DNA from: UMGS1781 sp964389545
Lineage (GTDB): Bacteria; Bacillota; Clostridia; TANB77; CAG-508
Length of the DNA stretch: 50,080 bases
Assembly (NCBI GenBank): GCA_964389545.1
Contig: CAYMDN010000007.1
Coordinates: 1 to 50,080 of the forward strand
Direction: 5' to 3'
The position numbers were made by a program, and so were the translations under genes. The number at the start of each line of letters is the position of its first letter. The stretch's first letter is position 1. Shown here piece after piece: positions 39,001 to 46,359 of the stretch. The notes beneath the pieces are model-generated. The model was not told where the DNA came from. It ran no database searches and saw only the letters and a list, made by a program, of their open reading frames with translations.

Positions 39001-42000
39001 TAAGGAGTCAAACTTAACAAAGCAAACAGATGCGTTAGGTTTATCAACAATATATGGATATGATATAAAAGGACAATTAACATCAATAACAGATGCAAAA
39101 AATAATTCTATAAACATAGGTTATGACGCACACGGAAACATATCAGAAATTAAAAACCAATTAGGAAATAGCAAAAAATACGAATATGATTTACTAGACA
39201 GATTAACATCTGTAGAAAACGAAAAAGGAATAAAAACTAACTATGAATATGATGTTGTAGGAAACTTAACAAAAACAATAAATGGAAACGGAAACACAAC
39301 AGAGTACAGTTATGACCTTTTAGGAAGAATAACAGGAGAAACTGATGCAAATGGTAAAACAACAGGATATTCTTATGATACAGTAGGAAATATAAAAGAA
39401 ATAACAAAAGCAAATGGAAACAAAATAACATACGATTATGATAAGATTAACCAATTAGTTAAAAAAGAATATTCTAATGAAGATGAAGGAATCGTACTAT
39501 ACACATACAACGAAGACGGAACAAGAAAAACAATGGAAGACAACTTAGGAACTACAAATTATGAATATGATAACGCAGGAAGAATAACAAAAGTTACAAT
39601 ACAAGATGGAAAAACAATAGAATACAAATATGATGATTTAAGTAGATTAAGCGAATTAGTTTATCCAGATGGAAAGAGTGTAAAATATGAGTATGATGTA
39701 TTAGACAGACTAACAACAGTAACAGACAGAGATGGAGGAAAAATCACATACGAATATAATGCAAGAGATGAATTAACCAAAACAACAAGAGCAAATCTAA
39801 CATATACATTATGCGAATACAACGAATTAGGACAACTAATAAAAATACAAAACAGAACAAATAAAGACGAAGAAATATCAACATTTGAATACGAATACGA
39901 CAATGCAGGACAAATAATAAAAGAAACAGCAACAAATAATGGAAAAACAATAACAAGAACATTCGGTTATGATGTAACAGGAGAACTAACAAGTTGTGTA
40001 GAATTGGATAACAACATACTAACTGAAACAATATATGCTTATGACAATGCAGGAAATAGAATATCAGTAGAAACAAAAGTAGGGGAAACAACAGTAAGTG
40101 AGAACTACAAATATAATAATGCAGAACAACTAATAAGCAAAACAAGTGGAGATAAAACAACAGAATACTTATATGATGCAAACGGAAACTTGATAAGCGA
40201 AGTACAAAACGGACAAACAACAAGACAATACGGATATGACACAGAAGATAGACTAAAAGCAGTAATAGAGGGCAAAAACATATTAATGGGAGCAATATAT
40301 GATGGAGATGGAGAAAGAGTATTCTCATTAGACGGAAAAAATAATCAAAACTATGTAGGAGATAAGCACACAGGAAATAACAAAGACGGACACAAACACG
40401 ATAACTGTGCACATAAAAATAACTTCTGCACAGAAGAAATATACTTCCCATACACATTAGAAGAAGCAACATCAGATAAATACGAACTAACAGAATACAT
40501 AAACGATGTAACAAGTGAATACACACAAGTATTAGCAGAATACGGAACAAAGAAAAATAGCATACAAGCAACATATACTTATGGAATAAACAGAGAAAGC
40601 TATAATGATAGTAGTGCAACAAGCTATTATCAATACGATGGTAGAGGTAGTGTAGTAAATTTATATGGACAAAAGAAAAAAGATATGGTAAGCTATAGCT
40701 ATAGTCCATACGGAGAACAAACAGTAACAGGAAAAACAAATAACCCTTATGGATACAACGGAGAATATACAGACGCAAATACAGGATTACAATACTTAAG
40801 AGCAAGATACTACGATAGTTCAATAGGAAGATTTATAACAAAAGATACATACACAGGAGATATATACAATCCAATAACACAAAATAGATATACTTATGCA
40901 GGAAACAATCCAATAAACAATATAGATCCAAGTGGGCACTTTATAGAAAAACTAGCATCAAAACTACAAAGTGCTATAATGGGTGCAGTAACATCAGTAG
41001 GTATAACAACTGCACATGTAGTAAAATCTGTAGCAAATACACTTTTCTCAAAAGGTAGTATAAATGATAAAGCACAAGCAATAGTAAAAGAGTTAGTAAG
41101 TGTTCCAATGCAATTAAAGAATAACTATGCAGTTGGTAGTGTAAATAGCATAGATAAACAAATACAAAAATATGTGGAGATGTATAACAATTCAAATGAT
41201 GCAGGACATAAAATAGATATACGAAAAAAGATAGAGAGCTTAGAAAAGCAAAGAGAAAAATTATGTGATGTATCTGGAAAAGCACAAGCAAAACTAAGTG
41301 ATTTTGGAATATCAGATATAACAGTAATACCAAATAAAGCTGATTATGTATTATCACAAATAACAGATGAAGATATTGAAAATTGGAATAATAGATTATT
41401 AAGAGAAAAGTATCAAGAATATCAAGAAGAGTTGGAAAGACAAAGAGCAAATAGAAGTGCAGGAGAGAAATTTGAAGATTTCCTAACAGGTATATCACAT
41501 GATATTTCAATGGGATTATCTGCGACATTTGGATTATTTACAGTTGTTCCAAGTTCAATGGTACAAGCTTGGTCTGGAAATCCAGATCCATATGATTATT
41601 TTGATTTCATGGCTGAAATGGAAGAGGTATATGCTTTTTCTAGAGGAATGACTTATGAGGACTTTGTTAACAAGTATTATAATGATAAATACTTTAATGC
41701 TGGATCAGATGTTGGAATGATAGCATATATGCTAGGATTTGCCTATATGTCATCACAAGATTATAGCCAACTAAAAAATAAACCACAACAAACAACAAAT
41801 AATGCCGATTATTATGTTGCTCCAAACGGAATGGCATTTACACAAGAACAGTTTAAATATATGATAAAGAATAATTTATCTATAGAACAAATGGAATGGA
41901 TAGCAAAAATGCCTAAAACAATAAACTATGAAACTAGTCAATTACAACACGAAATGAAACATGCAAAAGACTTCGGAATAGAAAAAACTTGGAGTAAACA

Positions 42001-42217
42001 AACTGGTGCAGAATTTAAAGCAGCACTACAAAGCAATGTGGATAATGCAACAGATATTTTTAAATCTAAATTTAGGGATACTCCTGCTTTTGTATATATA
42101 AATGAAAATACTGGAATAGGAGTTCATACAGACCTATCAGGTAATTTTATAGGAGGATGGAAATTGACAGAAGAACAATTATATTATCATTTTACATATG
42201 GAATAAAATTAAAGTAA
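33044..42217 (+). CDS. WapA-like Rhs polymorphic toxin with colicin-D-like tip
   Basis: 3057 residues from GTG after AAAGGGGG. An N-terminal signal anchor (residues about 15-33) is followed by an acidic stretch, a DNRLRE-type domain (about 326-520), a LysM-like motif (KQRDTIPYIANYYGVPASQI, about 650-690), DUF6531 (about 730-820), then dozens of YD repeats (about 860-2430) and the Rhs core ending NPINNIDPSGH near 2632. The tip after the core has a hydrophobic pretoxin region and, at about 2965-3057, EMKHAKDFGIEKTW and FIGGWKL. The Lys-His pair (2972, 2973) and Trp 3039 correspond to residues important in colicin D, which cuts arginine tRNAs in the anticodon loop; the family match is my recognition. 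It contains no in-frame CGG despite hundreds of glycines. The next gene is the likely immunity gene. Confidence 0.88.
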   Translation: MESKKTTTSYQRKRRLIALLLLLIFLFQPISQATSEIVYVANEIEKGQTQEVVDNTDEFSYPQENKANENGGTVEGKEVPKEILEKKPDIIKQNDTEEGEKVEVDKYSVTYKTGENTYKKVISPVPNTYTDKNGKEQEIDNTLVSTNTNFFDNSKEYTNNKNSFKVTLPEEIKENDSITIEENNKSIELVPVDGDFTNSVVLENAIRYNNVFDGVDFQYTVNNAGLKEDIILNKYVEKNEYEYELKLQKGLVAKKESSIVNIYNGEERIYTIEAPMMQDANGEISFGINMELEERDGKYFIKVTADKEWIAEPERVYPIKIDPTISSTQALDDTLYFTTVEEYAPNLELGNVNYTYVGYDNGKATGTSYGTGGTGHGITRIYTMLDVSSIPSEAVINSATYTVYQRSTFYKRTTSTGIRMEMALYSVGEDWKGKKSWNNQPFDGQEFIDSKQVLDAEGYIAYNIRDLVNDWVRGIKANKGMCLRAISENTMQCEWIGSTAAGASNPTYAPRYEITYTLQDPVDENLPLNDLTINLRVINEKDSNGKLRFNGVFLDGVSKPNTIVGYWSEPEVGATGASYSSYSYKYPNSEEINNYYPNSNKYKDKISNWQSQGLFTNFEFNKLYTFYARATDGVNVSDNKQSDSFIIYKVKQRDTIPYIANYYGVPASQIMKDNRVQDTLLVENNTLFIRNPQQNADKPYTPGELTDKQKQEIDGALRGRNLHCEYGYEPINLNTGNFYMAKTDASISDLDGYFEINRTYNSKAEGYNSAFGRNWDFEYAESLSKLEDGTIIYSKGNGQQLFFKSNGQGGYVSPYGTQLELVENQYEVTVDENTETRVNYTITDKTTKEVRQFNSYGLLTKITDLLGNETKIEYTEELKISKIVSPTGKVYEITMDNTGKITKITLPNGGILQYEYDANNNLVKYTNAEGRTETYQYDENYKMTSWVDGNGNQVVKNEYDSEGRVTKQYNANGDCAILKYEDGKTISTDNNGNTTVYYYNDRGYTTKIEYPDGGVLEKTYDDKGNLTTETDVLGNVTKYEYDANSNLVKQIRADGAEKTISYNSLNKIIKIVDFDGKVTAYEYDNKGNVTKETNNAGIVTTYQYDELNRLVKAIDGKGNTTQYSYDGANITSVTNRLGQVTKIYYNSMNQVTAIENPKGEISRVVYNLAGDKVTEQLADSTETIYSYDAGGRLVTITDAKGNVTKFEYNSVDSVVKAIDAVGNETKIEYDKNQNKTKEIDGENRAVSYQYDSMNRITKVTDANGNTTTVEYDKAGNITKVIDANGNETTYKYNTVLNKVVEETTPLGNTTKLEYDLNGNLVKVISEENLVTTYKYDNLNRLVEEVLPTGEITTYSYDENNNIVKIKDNSDRAYTYEYDKENRLVKTINPLGYTEQYIYDLAGNVEKMIDVAGDEINYQYDAVGRLQQIKYQEENTYQFKYDINGNIVESIDSNGNVTKKEYDAIDRVISEIDATGSITKYEYDKVSNVVKTIDALNGTTIYGYDKVGQIKEVTDANGNKYTLEYDKLGNNTKIIDALGNETTLEYDKENKLIKTTSSEGLVTQYEYNKLGQVTKVYDNANNQIVYTYENTRVVKQEDIAGRTIEYKYDLAGNVIEIKNYDETITKYEYDKLDRLTKVTDAEGNITEFTYDAKGNVITKKEDDERIWQYEYDRIGNILKETNPEKATTSYEYDKNSNLLKIVNANGTEKTYTYDSLNRITSIADENSNTTSVSYDALSRIIGITKPEGGKTEYLYDAVGNLIKEKDELENITTYEYDAMQNLRKIISPKGAITQYEYNTLGDVVKTIDALGNITTNKLNLNGQIEEIQQPNGAKYSYQYDELQRLTKVQAPEGVERTLVYDLKDNLIEEIDANGNSTKYTYDIMHRLTEVTNANENKEIYEYDNRGNLKSFTNTKGVKTGYTYDLLDRLNSTIDATGLVTTFEYDTLGNLTKQDRSGGRITTYQYDNVSNITKVTNALNNSTSYEYNKESNLTKQTDALGLSTIYGYDIKGQLTSITDAKNNSINIGYDAHGNISEIKNQLGNSKKYEYDLLDRLTSVENEKGIKTNYEYDVVGNLTKTINGNGNTTEYSYDLLGRITGETDANGKTTGYSYDTVGNIKEITKANGNKITYDYDKINQLVKKEYSNEDEGIVLYTYNEDGTRKTMEDNLGTTNYEYDNAGRITKVTIQDGKTIEYKYDDLSRLSELVYPDGKSVKYEYDVLDRLTTVTDRDGGKITYEYNARDELTKTTRANLTYTLCEYNELGQLIKIQNRTNKDEEISTFEYEYDNAGQIIKETATNNGKTITRTFGYDVTGELTSCVELDNNILTETIYAYDNAGNRISVETKVGETTVSENYKYNNAEQLISKTSGDKTTEYLYDANGNLISEVQNGQTTRQYGYDTEDRLKAVIEGKNILMGAIYDGDGERVFSLDGKNNQNYVGDKHTGNNKDGHKHDNCAHKNNFCTEEIYFPYTLEEATSDKYELTEYINDVTSEYTQVLAEYGTKKNSIQATYTYGINRESYNDSSATSYYQYDGRGSVVNLYGQKKKDMVSYSYSPYGEQTVTGKTNNPYGYNGEYTDANTGLQYLRARYYDSSIGRFITKDTYTGDIYNPITQNRYTYAGNNPINNIDPSGHFIEKLASKLQSAIMGAVTSVGITTAHVVKSVANTLFSKGSINDKAQAIVKELVSVPMQLKNNYAVGSVNSIDKQIQKYVEMYNNSNDAGHKIDIRKKIESLEKQREKLCDVSGKAQAKLSDFGISDITVIPNKADYVLSQITDEDIENWNNRLLREKYQEYQEELERQRANRSAGEKFEDFLTGISHDISMGLSATFGLFTVVPSSMVQAWSGNPDPYDYFDFMAEMEEVYAFSRGMTYEDFVNKYYNDKYFNAGSDVGMIAYMLGFAYMSSQDYSQLKNKPQQTTNNADYYVAPNGMAFTQEQFKYMIKNNLSIEQMEWIAKMPKTINYETSQLQHEMKHAKDFGIEKTWSKQTGAEFKAALQSNVDNATDIFKSKFRDTPAFVYINENTGIGVHTDLSGNFIGGWKLTEEQLYYHFTYGIKLK

Positions 42218-42229
42218 TGGAGGAAATAG

Positions 42230-43180
42230 ATGGGAAGTTATATTGGAATGGGATTTATAATTAATAATGAACTCAATAGTAGAAGAAAATCTGATATACA
42301 GATGATACTTGAATATTTTATTTCAAAAAGTGGAAAATTAATAAATGTTAAATTTAGCGAAGATGAAGATGGAAATAGTTGGAAAGACATAAAAGAGCCC
42401 AATATAGAAAGTGTAGATAAATTTCTAAGCAAATATTATTTAAATTTTAATCTAATATGCAATATATTAGATAAAAAGGATGTAATTATTAATGCATACT
42501 ATACAAATTTAAGCAAAGACTTTTGTGGATTATTATTAGATTTCGATGTAGAATATTTTTTAAAAGGGTGTCCAGATGAAAAAATTGAAGAGAAAACAAA
42601 TCAATTTATCAATTTAATGATAGATATATATAATGTTGTAAAATATAGTTATGCATTGTGTGATCAAGAAGCAATGATAAAATATACACCAAAAGATATA
42701 GAAGAAGCTAAAAAAAAGTATTCGCTATTGTTAATACCACACTATAGTAAAATGGAAATTATAAAAAATAGTTGGAATATTGATGGACTAACAGATAGAG
42801 TAAATTGTGGTACAGAATATATCCCAATAAAATGTAATTGCCCAATATGTAATAAATATGAATTTGATGAAGAATATGATATATGTCCAATTTGTAGTTG
42901 GGAACACGATTTAGTGCAAGAAAGTGATGAAGATTATGGTGGTGGAGCCAATCAATTGAGTGTTAAAGAAGCTAGAATTTTATATAAACTTCAAAATTTG
43001 AACAAAGAATTAGCTGAACAAATATTGAATAAACATTTAAAAGCAATAGAAGATATTAATAATAGTCAAACAGATAATAATGATAAAATGATAAAAAATA
43101 AGGCAGAAAGAGATAGGTATGCAAATGAAATTTTGCAAGAATATAAAAAGTTTATTTTAAAAAAAGATAAGCAAATGTAA
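42230..43180 (+). CDS. Candidate immunity protein with CPCC zinc domain
   Basis: 316 residues, 12 bases after the Rhs gene with GGAGG upstream. The N-terminal 170 residues look like a polymorphic-toxin immunity domain (it begins MGSYIGMGFIINNELNS). Residues about 205-250 form a Cys_rich_CPCC-type domain: CPICNKYEFDEEYDICPICS, then WEHDLVQ and GGANQLSVKEAR. The C terminus is helical. Position and architecture point to neutralising the Rhs tip; direct evidence is absent. Confidence 0.7.
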   Translation: MGSYIGMGFIINNELNSRRKSDIQMILEYFISKSGKLINVKFSEDEDGNSWKDIKEPNIESVDKFLSKYYLNFNLICNILDKKDVIINAYYTNLSKDFCGLLLDFDVEYFLKGCPDEKIEEKTNQFINLMIDIYNVVKYSYALCDQEAMIKYTPKDIEEAKKKYSLLLIPHYSKMEIIKNSWNIDGLTDRVNCGTEYIPIKCNCPICNKYEFDEEYDICPICSWEHDLVQESDEDYGGGANQLSVKEARILYKLQNLNKELAEQILNKHLKAIEDINNSQTDNNDKMIKNKAERDRYANEILQEYKKFILKKDKQM

Positions 43181-43196
43181 AAGTTTGATTATATTC

Positions 43197-43234
43197 AGCA
43201 AATAATAAGAGAAAACTTTCTCTTATTATTTGCT
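43197..43234. terminator. Long perfect hairpin after immunity gene
   Basis: An 18-bp perfect stem (43197-43214 with 43217-43234) with a 2-base loop and AT-rich flanks. It probably ends the Rhs transcript; the T tract is poor, so it may also shape mRNA decay. Confidence 0.6.
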
Positions 43235-43272
43235 ATATTATTAAAAAAATATAGTAATAAAGGGAGAATGTT

Positions 43273-43665
43273 ATGGATAAAGAAATTTTAAAGAAAGTTT
43301 GTGAGTTGGCAGAAAATAGACATAGCAGTTATTTAAAAGGAACTAATATTAAATCGGTATCTTTAGCAGAAGGAATAGAAGCTGTTGAGTATAATGAAAA
43401 AGAAGAAATGGAACTGTTGCAATATCTTGAAAGTTTATCTTATGAGCAAAACCTAATGATATTAACAGTAGCATACATAGGCAGAGGAGATTGCAATGAT
43501 GAATTTGAAAAGCATAAAGATTATGAAAAAATATATAAAGATATGCTAAATTATGTAAGAGATACATTTCCAAATGAGGAATTTTTAGTTTCACAAATTG
43601 ATGAAAAATTACCACTTGATGAATATCTAAAGAAAGGTTTTGAATTACTTAAAATCGAAATGTAA
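43273..43665 (+). CDS. DUF3775-like protein, possible second immunity gene
   Basis: 130 residues. SLSYEQNLMILTVAYIGRGD resembles the core of DUF3775 proteins (a hydrophobic strand followed by GRGD). The ATG follows AAAGGGAG. It sits after the Rhs-immunity pair, a place where orphan immunity genes often accumulate, so protection against another toxin tip is possible. Function otherwise unknown. Confidence 0.6.
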   Translation: MDKEILKKVCELAENRHSSYLKGTNIKSVSLAEGIEAVEYNEKEEMELLQYLESLSYEQNLMILTVAYIGRGDCNDEFEKHKDYEKIYKDMLNYVRDTFPNEEFLVSQIDEKLPLDEYLKKGFELLKIEM

Positions 43666-43709
43666 TTATTTTAAACTTAATTAAATATGTAATAGAAGGT
43701 AGGGCAATT

Positions 43710-44006
43710 ATGTTTGATAAAGAAGCCTATAAGGAATGGTATGATGAATGGAAAGAAAAATATCACAATAAACGATTTATTGATTTTTCAAAATATATTA
43801 CAGAAAAAGAAAAACAAACCTTGAAAAAACTTAATATAGAAATAGAAGATAAGATATACACAGAATATGAATTTAATCGTGTAGAATTAGATTTATATAG
43901 CTATCACGGGGAAAGAAAAAAGAGAGAAAGTTTAGGCGTATCATATAGAGAGATAAAAAGATTATGGGATTTAGTTAATCAAATGTCATCAGATTATGAT
44001 TTATAG
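43710..44006 (+). CDS. Hypothetical protein, 98 aa
   Basis: 98 residues, helical and charged, rich in Tyr, Trp, Lys and Glu (it begins MFDKEAYKEWYDEWKEKYHN). The ATG follows a weak GAAGGTAGGG site. It ends at a bidirectional terminator shared with the convergent XRE gene. No family recognised. Confidence 0.6.
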   Translation: MFDKEAYKEWYDEWKEKYHNKRFIDFSKYITEKEKQTLKKLNIEIEDKIYTEYEFNRVELDLYSYHGERKKRESLGVSYREIKRLWDLVNQMSSDYDL

Positions 44007-44010
44007 TATA

Positions 44011-44044
44011 AAAACATAGCCATTTATAAATATGGCTATGTTTT
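44011..44044. terminator. Bidirectional terminator
   Basis: A 13-bp perfect stem (44011-44023 with 44032-44044) with A residues on one side and T residues on the other. It serves the plus-strand gene ending at 44006 and the minus-strand XRE gene ending at 44045. Confidence 0.85.
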
Positions 44045-44281
44045 TTAGTCTTCTTCAACATTTTCAAATAGTGGATCGTCAAAAAAGTCTTTTAGACTAA
44101 TTCCAAAACCTTCGCAGATATGTAGTAAAGTTTTCATAGTAATTAGACCTCGTTTTTGATTAATAAAGTAAGTTAGAGTAGAAGGAGATATACCAGTTAA
44201 TTTATATAATTTCCAAATATTCATATTATTTTGTTTTAATAAATTTTTTATTCTTTGTCGAACGGCATCTGTTAAAGTCAT
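44045..44281 (-). CDS. XRE-family regulator, 78 aa
   Basis: A minus-strand Cro/CI helix-turn-helix protein: NNMNIWKLYKLTGISPSTLT and YFINQKRG form the DNA-binding unit, followed by LLHICEGFGISLKDFFDD, the usual end of this compact family. ATG at 44281 is chosen because AAGAAGG lies about nine bases upstream; a TTG three codons earlier is too close to that site. It is divergent from the receiver-domain gene and probably controls the promoter at 44387-44415. Confidence 0.85.
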   Translation of the reverse strand: MTLTDAVRQRIKNLLKQNNMNIWKLYKLTGISPSTLTYFINQKRGLITMKTLLHICEGFGISLKDFFDDPLFENVEED

Positions 44282-44386
44282 AAGTATCAACCTTCTTTCA
44301 AATAAAAGTATAGCAATGAGATAGATTAAAATATGTGCTAGTTTTGAAAAAATATTTAAAAACCTTCGATACTTTTAACTACTTGC

Positions 44387-44415
44387 TTGTAATTAACTAG
44401 AAAAAATGTTATAAT
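44387..44415 (+). promoter_or_regulatory. Strong extended -10 promoter
   Basis: TTGTAA at 44387-44392, a 17-bp spacer and TATAAT at 44410-44415, with TG at 44407-44408. It points to the receiver-domain gene and is a likely operator region for the divergent XRE protein. Confidence 0.75.
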
Positions 44416-44519
44416 ATCAATATAAATGATGTTTTTAGTTATAAGCAATAATAAAAATGACTTATATTTTTTTATTGTATTTGTTAGAAACATTACAACA
44501 AAACTGGGAGATAAAATTT

Positions 44520-44993
44520 ATGAATGATATAGTCAAAATTTTAATAGCAGATGATAATAAACATATTGCAAATAGTATGATGGAATATGTCAATGAAGAT
44601 ATAAGATATAAACTAATAGGAATGTCAAATGATGAATTATCAGAGATAGAAATGATAGAAAAATTTAAGCCAGATGTGGTAATTACAGATATTAAGAAAA
44701 AAATAGGATGGACAGGAATTGATATAATAGAACATTATCAGAATATAGAGAATAAACCTATATTTATTTTAATATCAGCCAGTATAACAGACTACTATCA
44801 AAAGATAAGAGAATTTAATATTGAGCACTATCTAGCGAAACCATTTATAAAAGAAGATTTTTTAGAAATATTAAATAGGGTATATTATAAAATATACCCT
44901 AATGAAGTAATTATAAAAGAAGATAAAATTGTTAATAATTCTATGAGTAAAATTAGATACTTTTTTGAACTAATAAAGAATAAAATAATGTAA
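44520..44993 (+). CDS. Stand-alone response-regulator receiver domain
   Basis: 157 residues from the ATG at 44520 (GGGAG upstream). A CheY/Spo0F-type receiver: acidic pair in KILIADDN near the start, phospho-Asp in PDVVITDIKK, Ser in ILISAS and Lys in YLAKPF. There is no DNA-binding output domain; only a short tail follows. Without a kinase gene nearby, it may take phosphate from a host kinase and act as a relay or bind one of the flanking XRE proteins. An in-frame ATG upstream at 44457 lacks a ribosome site. Confidence 0.85.
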   Translation: MNDIVKILIADDNKHIANSMMEYVNEDIRYKLIGMSNDELSEIEMIEKFKPDVVITDIKKKIGWTGIDIIEHYQNIENKPIFILISASITDYYQKIREFNIEHYLAKPFIKEDFLEILNRVYYKIYPNEVIIKEDKIVNNSMSKIRYFFELIKNKIM

Positions 44994-44995
44994 AT

Positions 44996-45253
44996 TTATT
45001 CATATTCTTCATCAGTATTTTCATATAAATTTTCTATTGATATTCCTAAAGCAATAGCGAATCCTTTAATTTCATAATCTCTAATAGTCTTTTTTCCGTG
45101 TTCCATATAGTGTATATCAGAATAATAAATAGTTAATCCTAGTAATTCTAATTTTTCGCTTAATTCTCTTTGAGTTAAGCCTTTTAATTCTCTATATTTC
45201 TTTAAATTTTTACCAATTATATTTGCTTTTCCGTTAATTTTATTTATTTTCAA
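44996..45253 (-). CDS. XRE-family regulator, 85 aa
   Basis: A minus-strand helix-turn-helix protein: IIGKNLKKYRELKGLTQREL, then SDIHYMEHGKKTIRDYE and ALGISIENLYEN, typical of short Cro/CI repressors. The start is TTG at 45253 with AAAGGACGG upstream. It ends two bases from the receiver gene on the other strand, so transcripts of the two genes converge. Probably the master repressor of excision or of the sigma-like gene at 45725. Confidence 0.85.
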   Translation of the reverse strand: MKINKINGKANIIGKNLKKYRELKGLTQRELSEKLELLGLTIYYSDIHYMEHGKKTIRDYEIKGFAIALGISIENLYENTDEEYE

Positions 45254-45724
45254 AATTATACACCGTCCTTTTGTTAAGAAGATTACAACAAAATTTTACA
45301 ATATAAATAAAAAATCCTGTTGTAATGATACTAACAAGAGGTTTTTTTTATGTTTTTTTTGAATTTTACCGATAATATTACAAAGTTCGACAGATTTTGC
45401 AACCATATTATGTTAACATAATATAAAAATCAAAAAGTTACAAGAGATAAAAAAATAAGAAGTTATATATTTAGCGTAGTTTTTTATTACCTAATACTAT
45501 AATTTCTAAACTATTCAATCTACGCTAATTCGATGTAGGAGAATAGTTTTGAAATTAAAAAGACTAGGTTTATTAAGTGAGCACTTAAAAAGGGACAAAC
45601 TTACTGAAAACAGTAAAGGTGTTCTTTTTTTGCTTTTTTCAAAAATAATTAAACTTTTTAATTGTGGATGCCGAAGTCCACCTTTATTCAATTTCAAAAT
45701 TTGAAGTTGAATGGAGGAAATAAA
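45254..45724 (+). promoter_or_regulatory. Structured intergenic region with competing hairpins
   Basis: It lies between a minus-strand repressor and the sigma-like gene. It holds a plus-strand terminator-like hairpin (45316-45349, with T8). A 9-bp stem, TTAGCGTAG (45471-45479) with CTACGCTAA (45520-45528), competes with an overlapping AAACTATT (45508-45515) with AATAGTTT (45542-45549). A hairpin TTACTG-AAAA-CAGTAA (45601-45616) leads to T7. A short TTG frame (about 45549-45713, with GGAG upstream) crosses these structures. This looks like a leader that controls the sigma-like gene by attenuation; that is inference. Confidence 0.45.
45601..45633 (+). terminator. Possible attenuator upstream of sigma-like gene
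   Basis: A 6-bp core stem (45601-45606 with 45611-45616), extended by weaker pairing on both sides, is followed by GGTGTTC and T7. It lies about 90 bases before the start of the sigma-like gene. Confidence 0.5.
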
Positions 45725-46189
45725 ATGGATAGAAAGTTTAAAATAAAAAAATTAACTTTCAAGTCTAATAATAAACATATTACAGTTATTAATAAATCAG
45801 TAAAAAAGATAAATGAAATAAGAATGACTAGAACTCTACAAAAAGAGTTTGAAAGACAAAGAAAAGAAGACATATCACATAAAAATAAGTTTGATAGACA
45901 TATAGAACATCTTGAACTATCAGAAGAAGAAATTAGTGTAAGAGCAGTACATAAAAATCCAACTATTGAAGAAATTATTTTGGGCAATGAAACTATGAGA
46001 GAGATAATAAGAGAAATATGGAGTCTACCTATACCACAAAACAGGAGAGTATATATGCATATTGTAGATGGACTTTCATATACAGAAATTTCAAAAATCG
46101 AATTAAGAGATGTGTCAGTTATAAAAAGGAGTGTAGATGCAGGAATAAAAAAATTACAAAAAAAATTAAAAAAATTTTTAAATAAGTAA
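45725..46189 (+). CDS. Sigma-70 region 4-like regulator
   Basis: 154 residues from the ATG at 45725 (TGGAGG upstream). The C-terminal part, LPIPQNRRVYMHIVDGLSYT then EISKIELRDVSVIKRSV and a lysine-rich end, has the region-4 helix-turn-helix layout of sigma-70 proteins. Region 2 is not evident, so it may be a partial sigma factor or activator. Proteins of this sort precede excisionase and integrase genes in many Firmicutes conjugative elements and switch them on. Confidence 0.75.
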   Translation: MDRKFKIKKLTFKSNNKHITVINKSVKKINEIRMTRTLQKEFERQRKEDISHKNKFDRHIEHLELSEEEISVRAVHKNPTIEEIILGNETMREIIREIWSLPIPQNRRVYMHIVDGLSYTEISKIELRDVSVIKRSVDAGIKKLQKKLKKFLNK

Positions 46190-46216
46190 CAAAAAATAGG
46201 GGGGCAAGTGAGCAAT

Positions 46217-46256
46217 ATAGTGAAAGGGTATTTTTACTCTTTCACTATTTAATTTT
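46217..46256 (+). terminator. Terminator after sigma-like gene
   Basis: A 14-bp stem with one G-T pair (46217-46230 with 46235-46248, loop TTTT) is followed by a T-rich tract. Confidence 0.8.
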
Positions 46257-46359
46257 TATGAAAGAGTACATTGACAATTAAATAACATTCATTGGAGAAA
46301 ATCTATTATTAAGAGCTAGTTTAATAAAAAGAAACAGAACTTTTTAACTTAAATGTGAA

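Noticed and set aside
35600..40350. Tandem DNA repeats, CRISPR-like array or long opposite-strand ORFs in the rhs gene
   Set aside because: The periodic DNA is explained by YD repeats in the protein. The open minus-strand frames are low-complexity shadows without ribosome sites.
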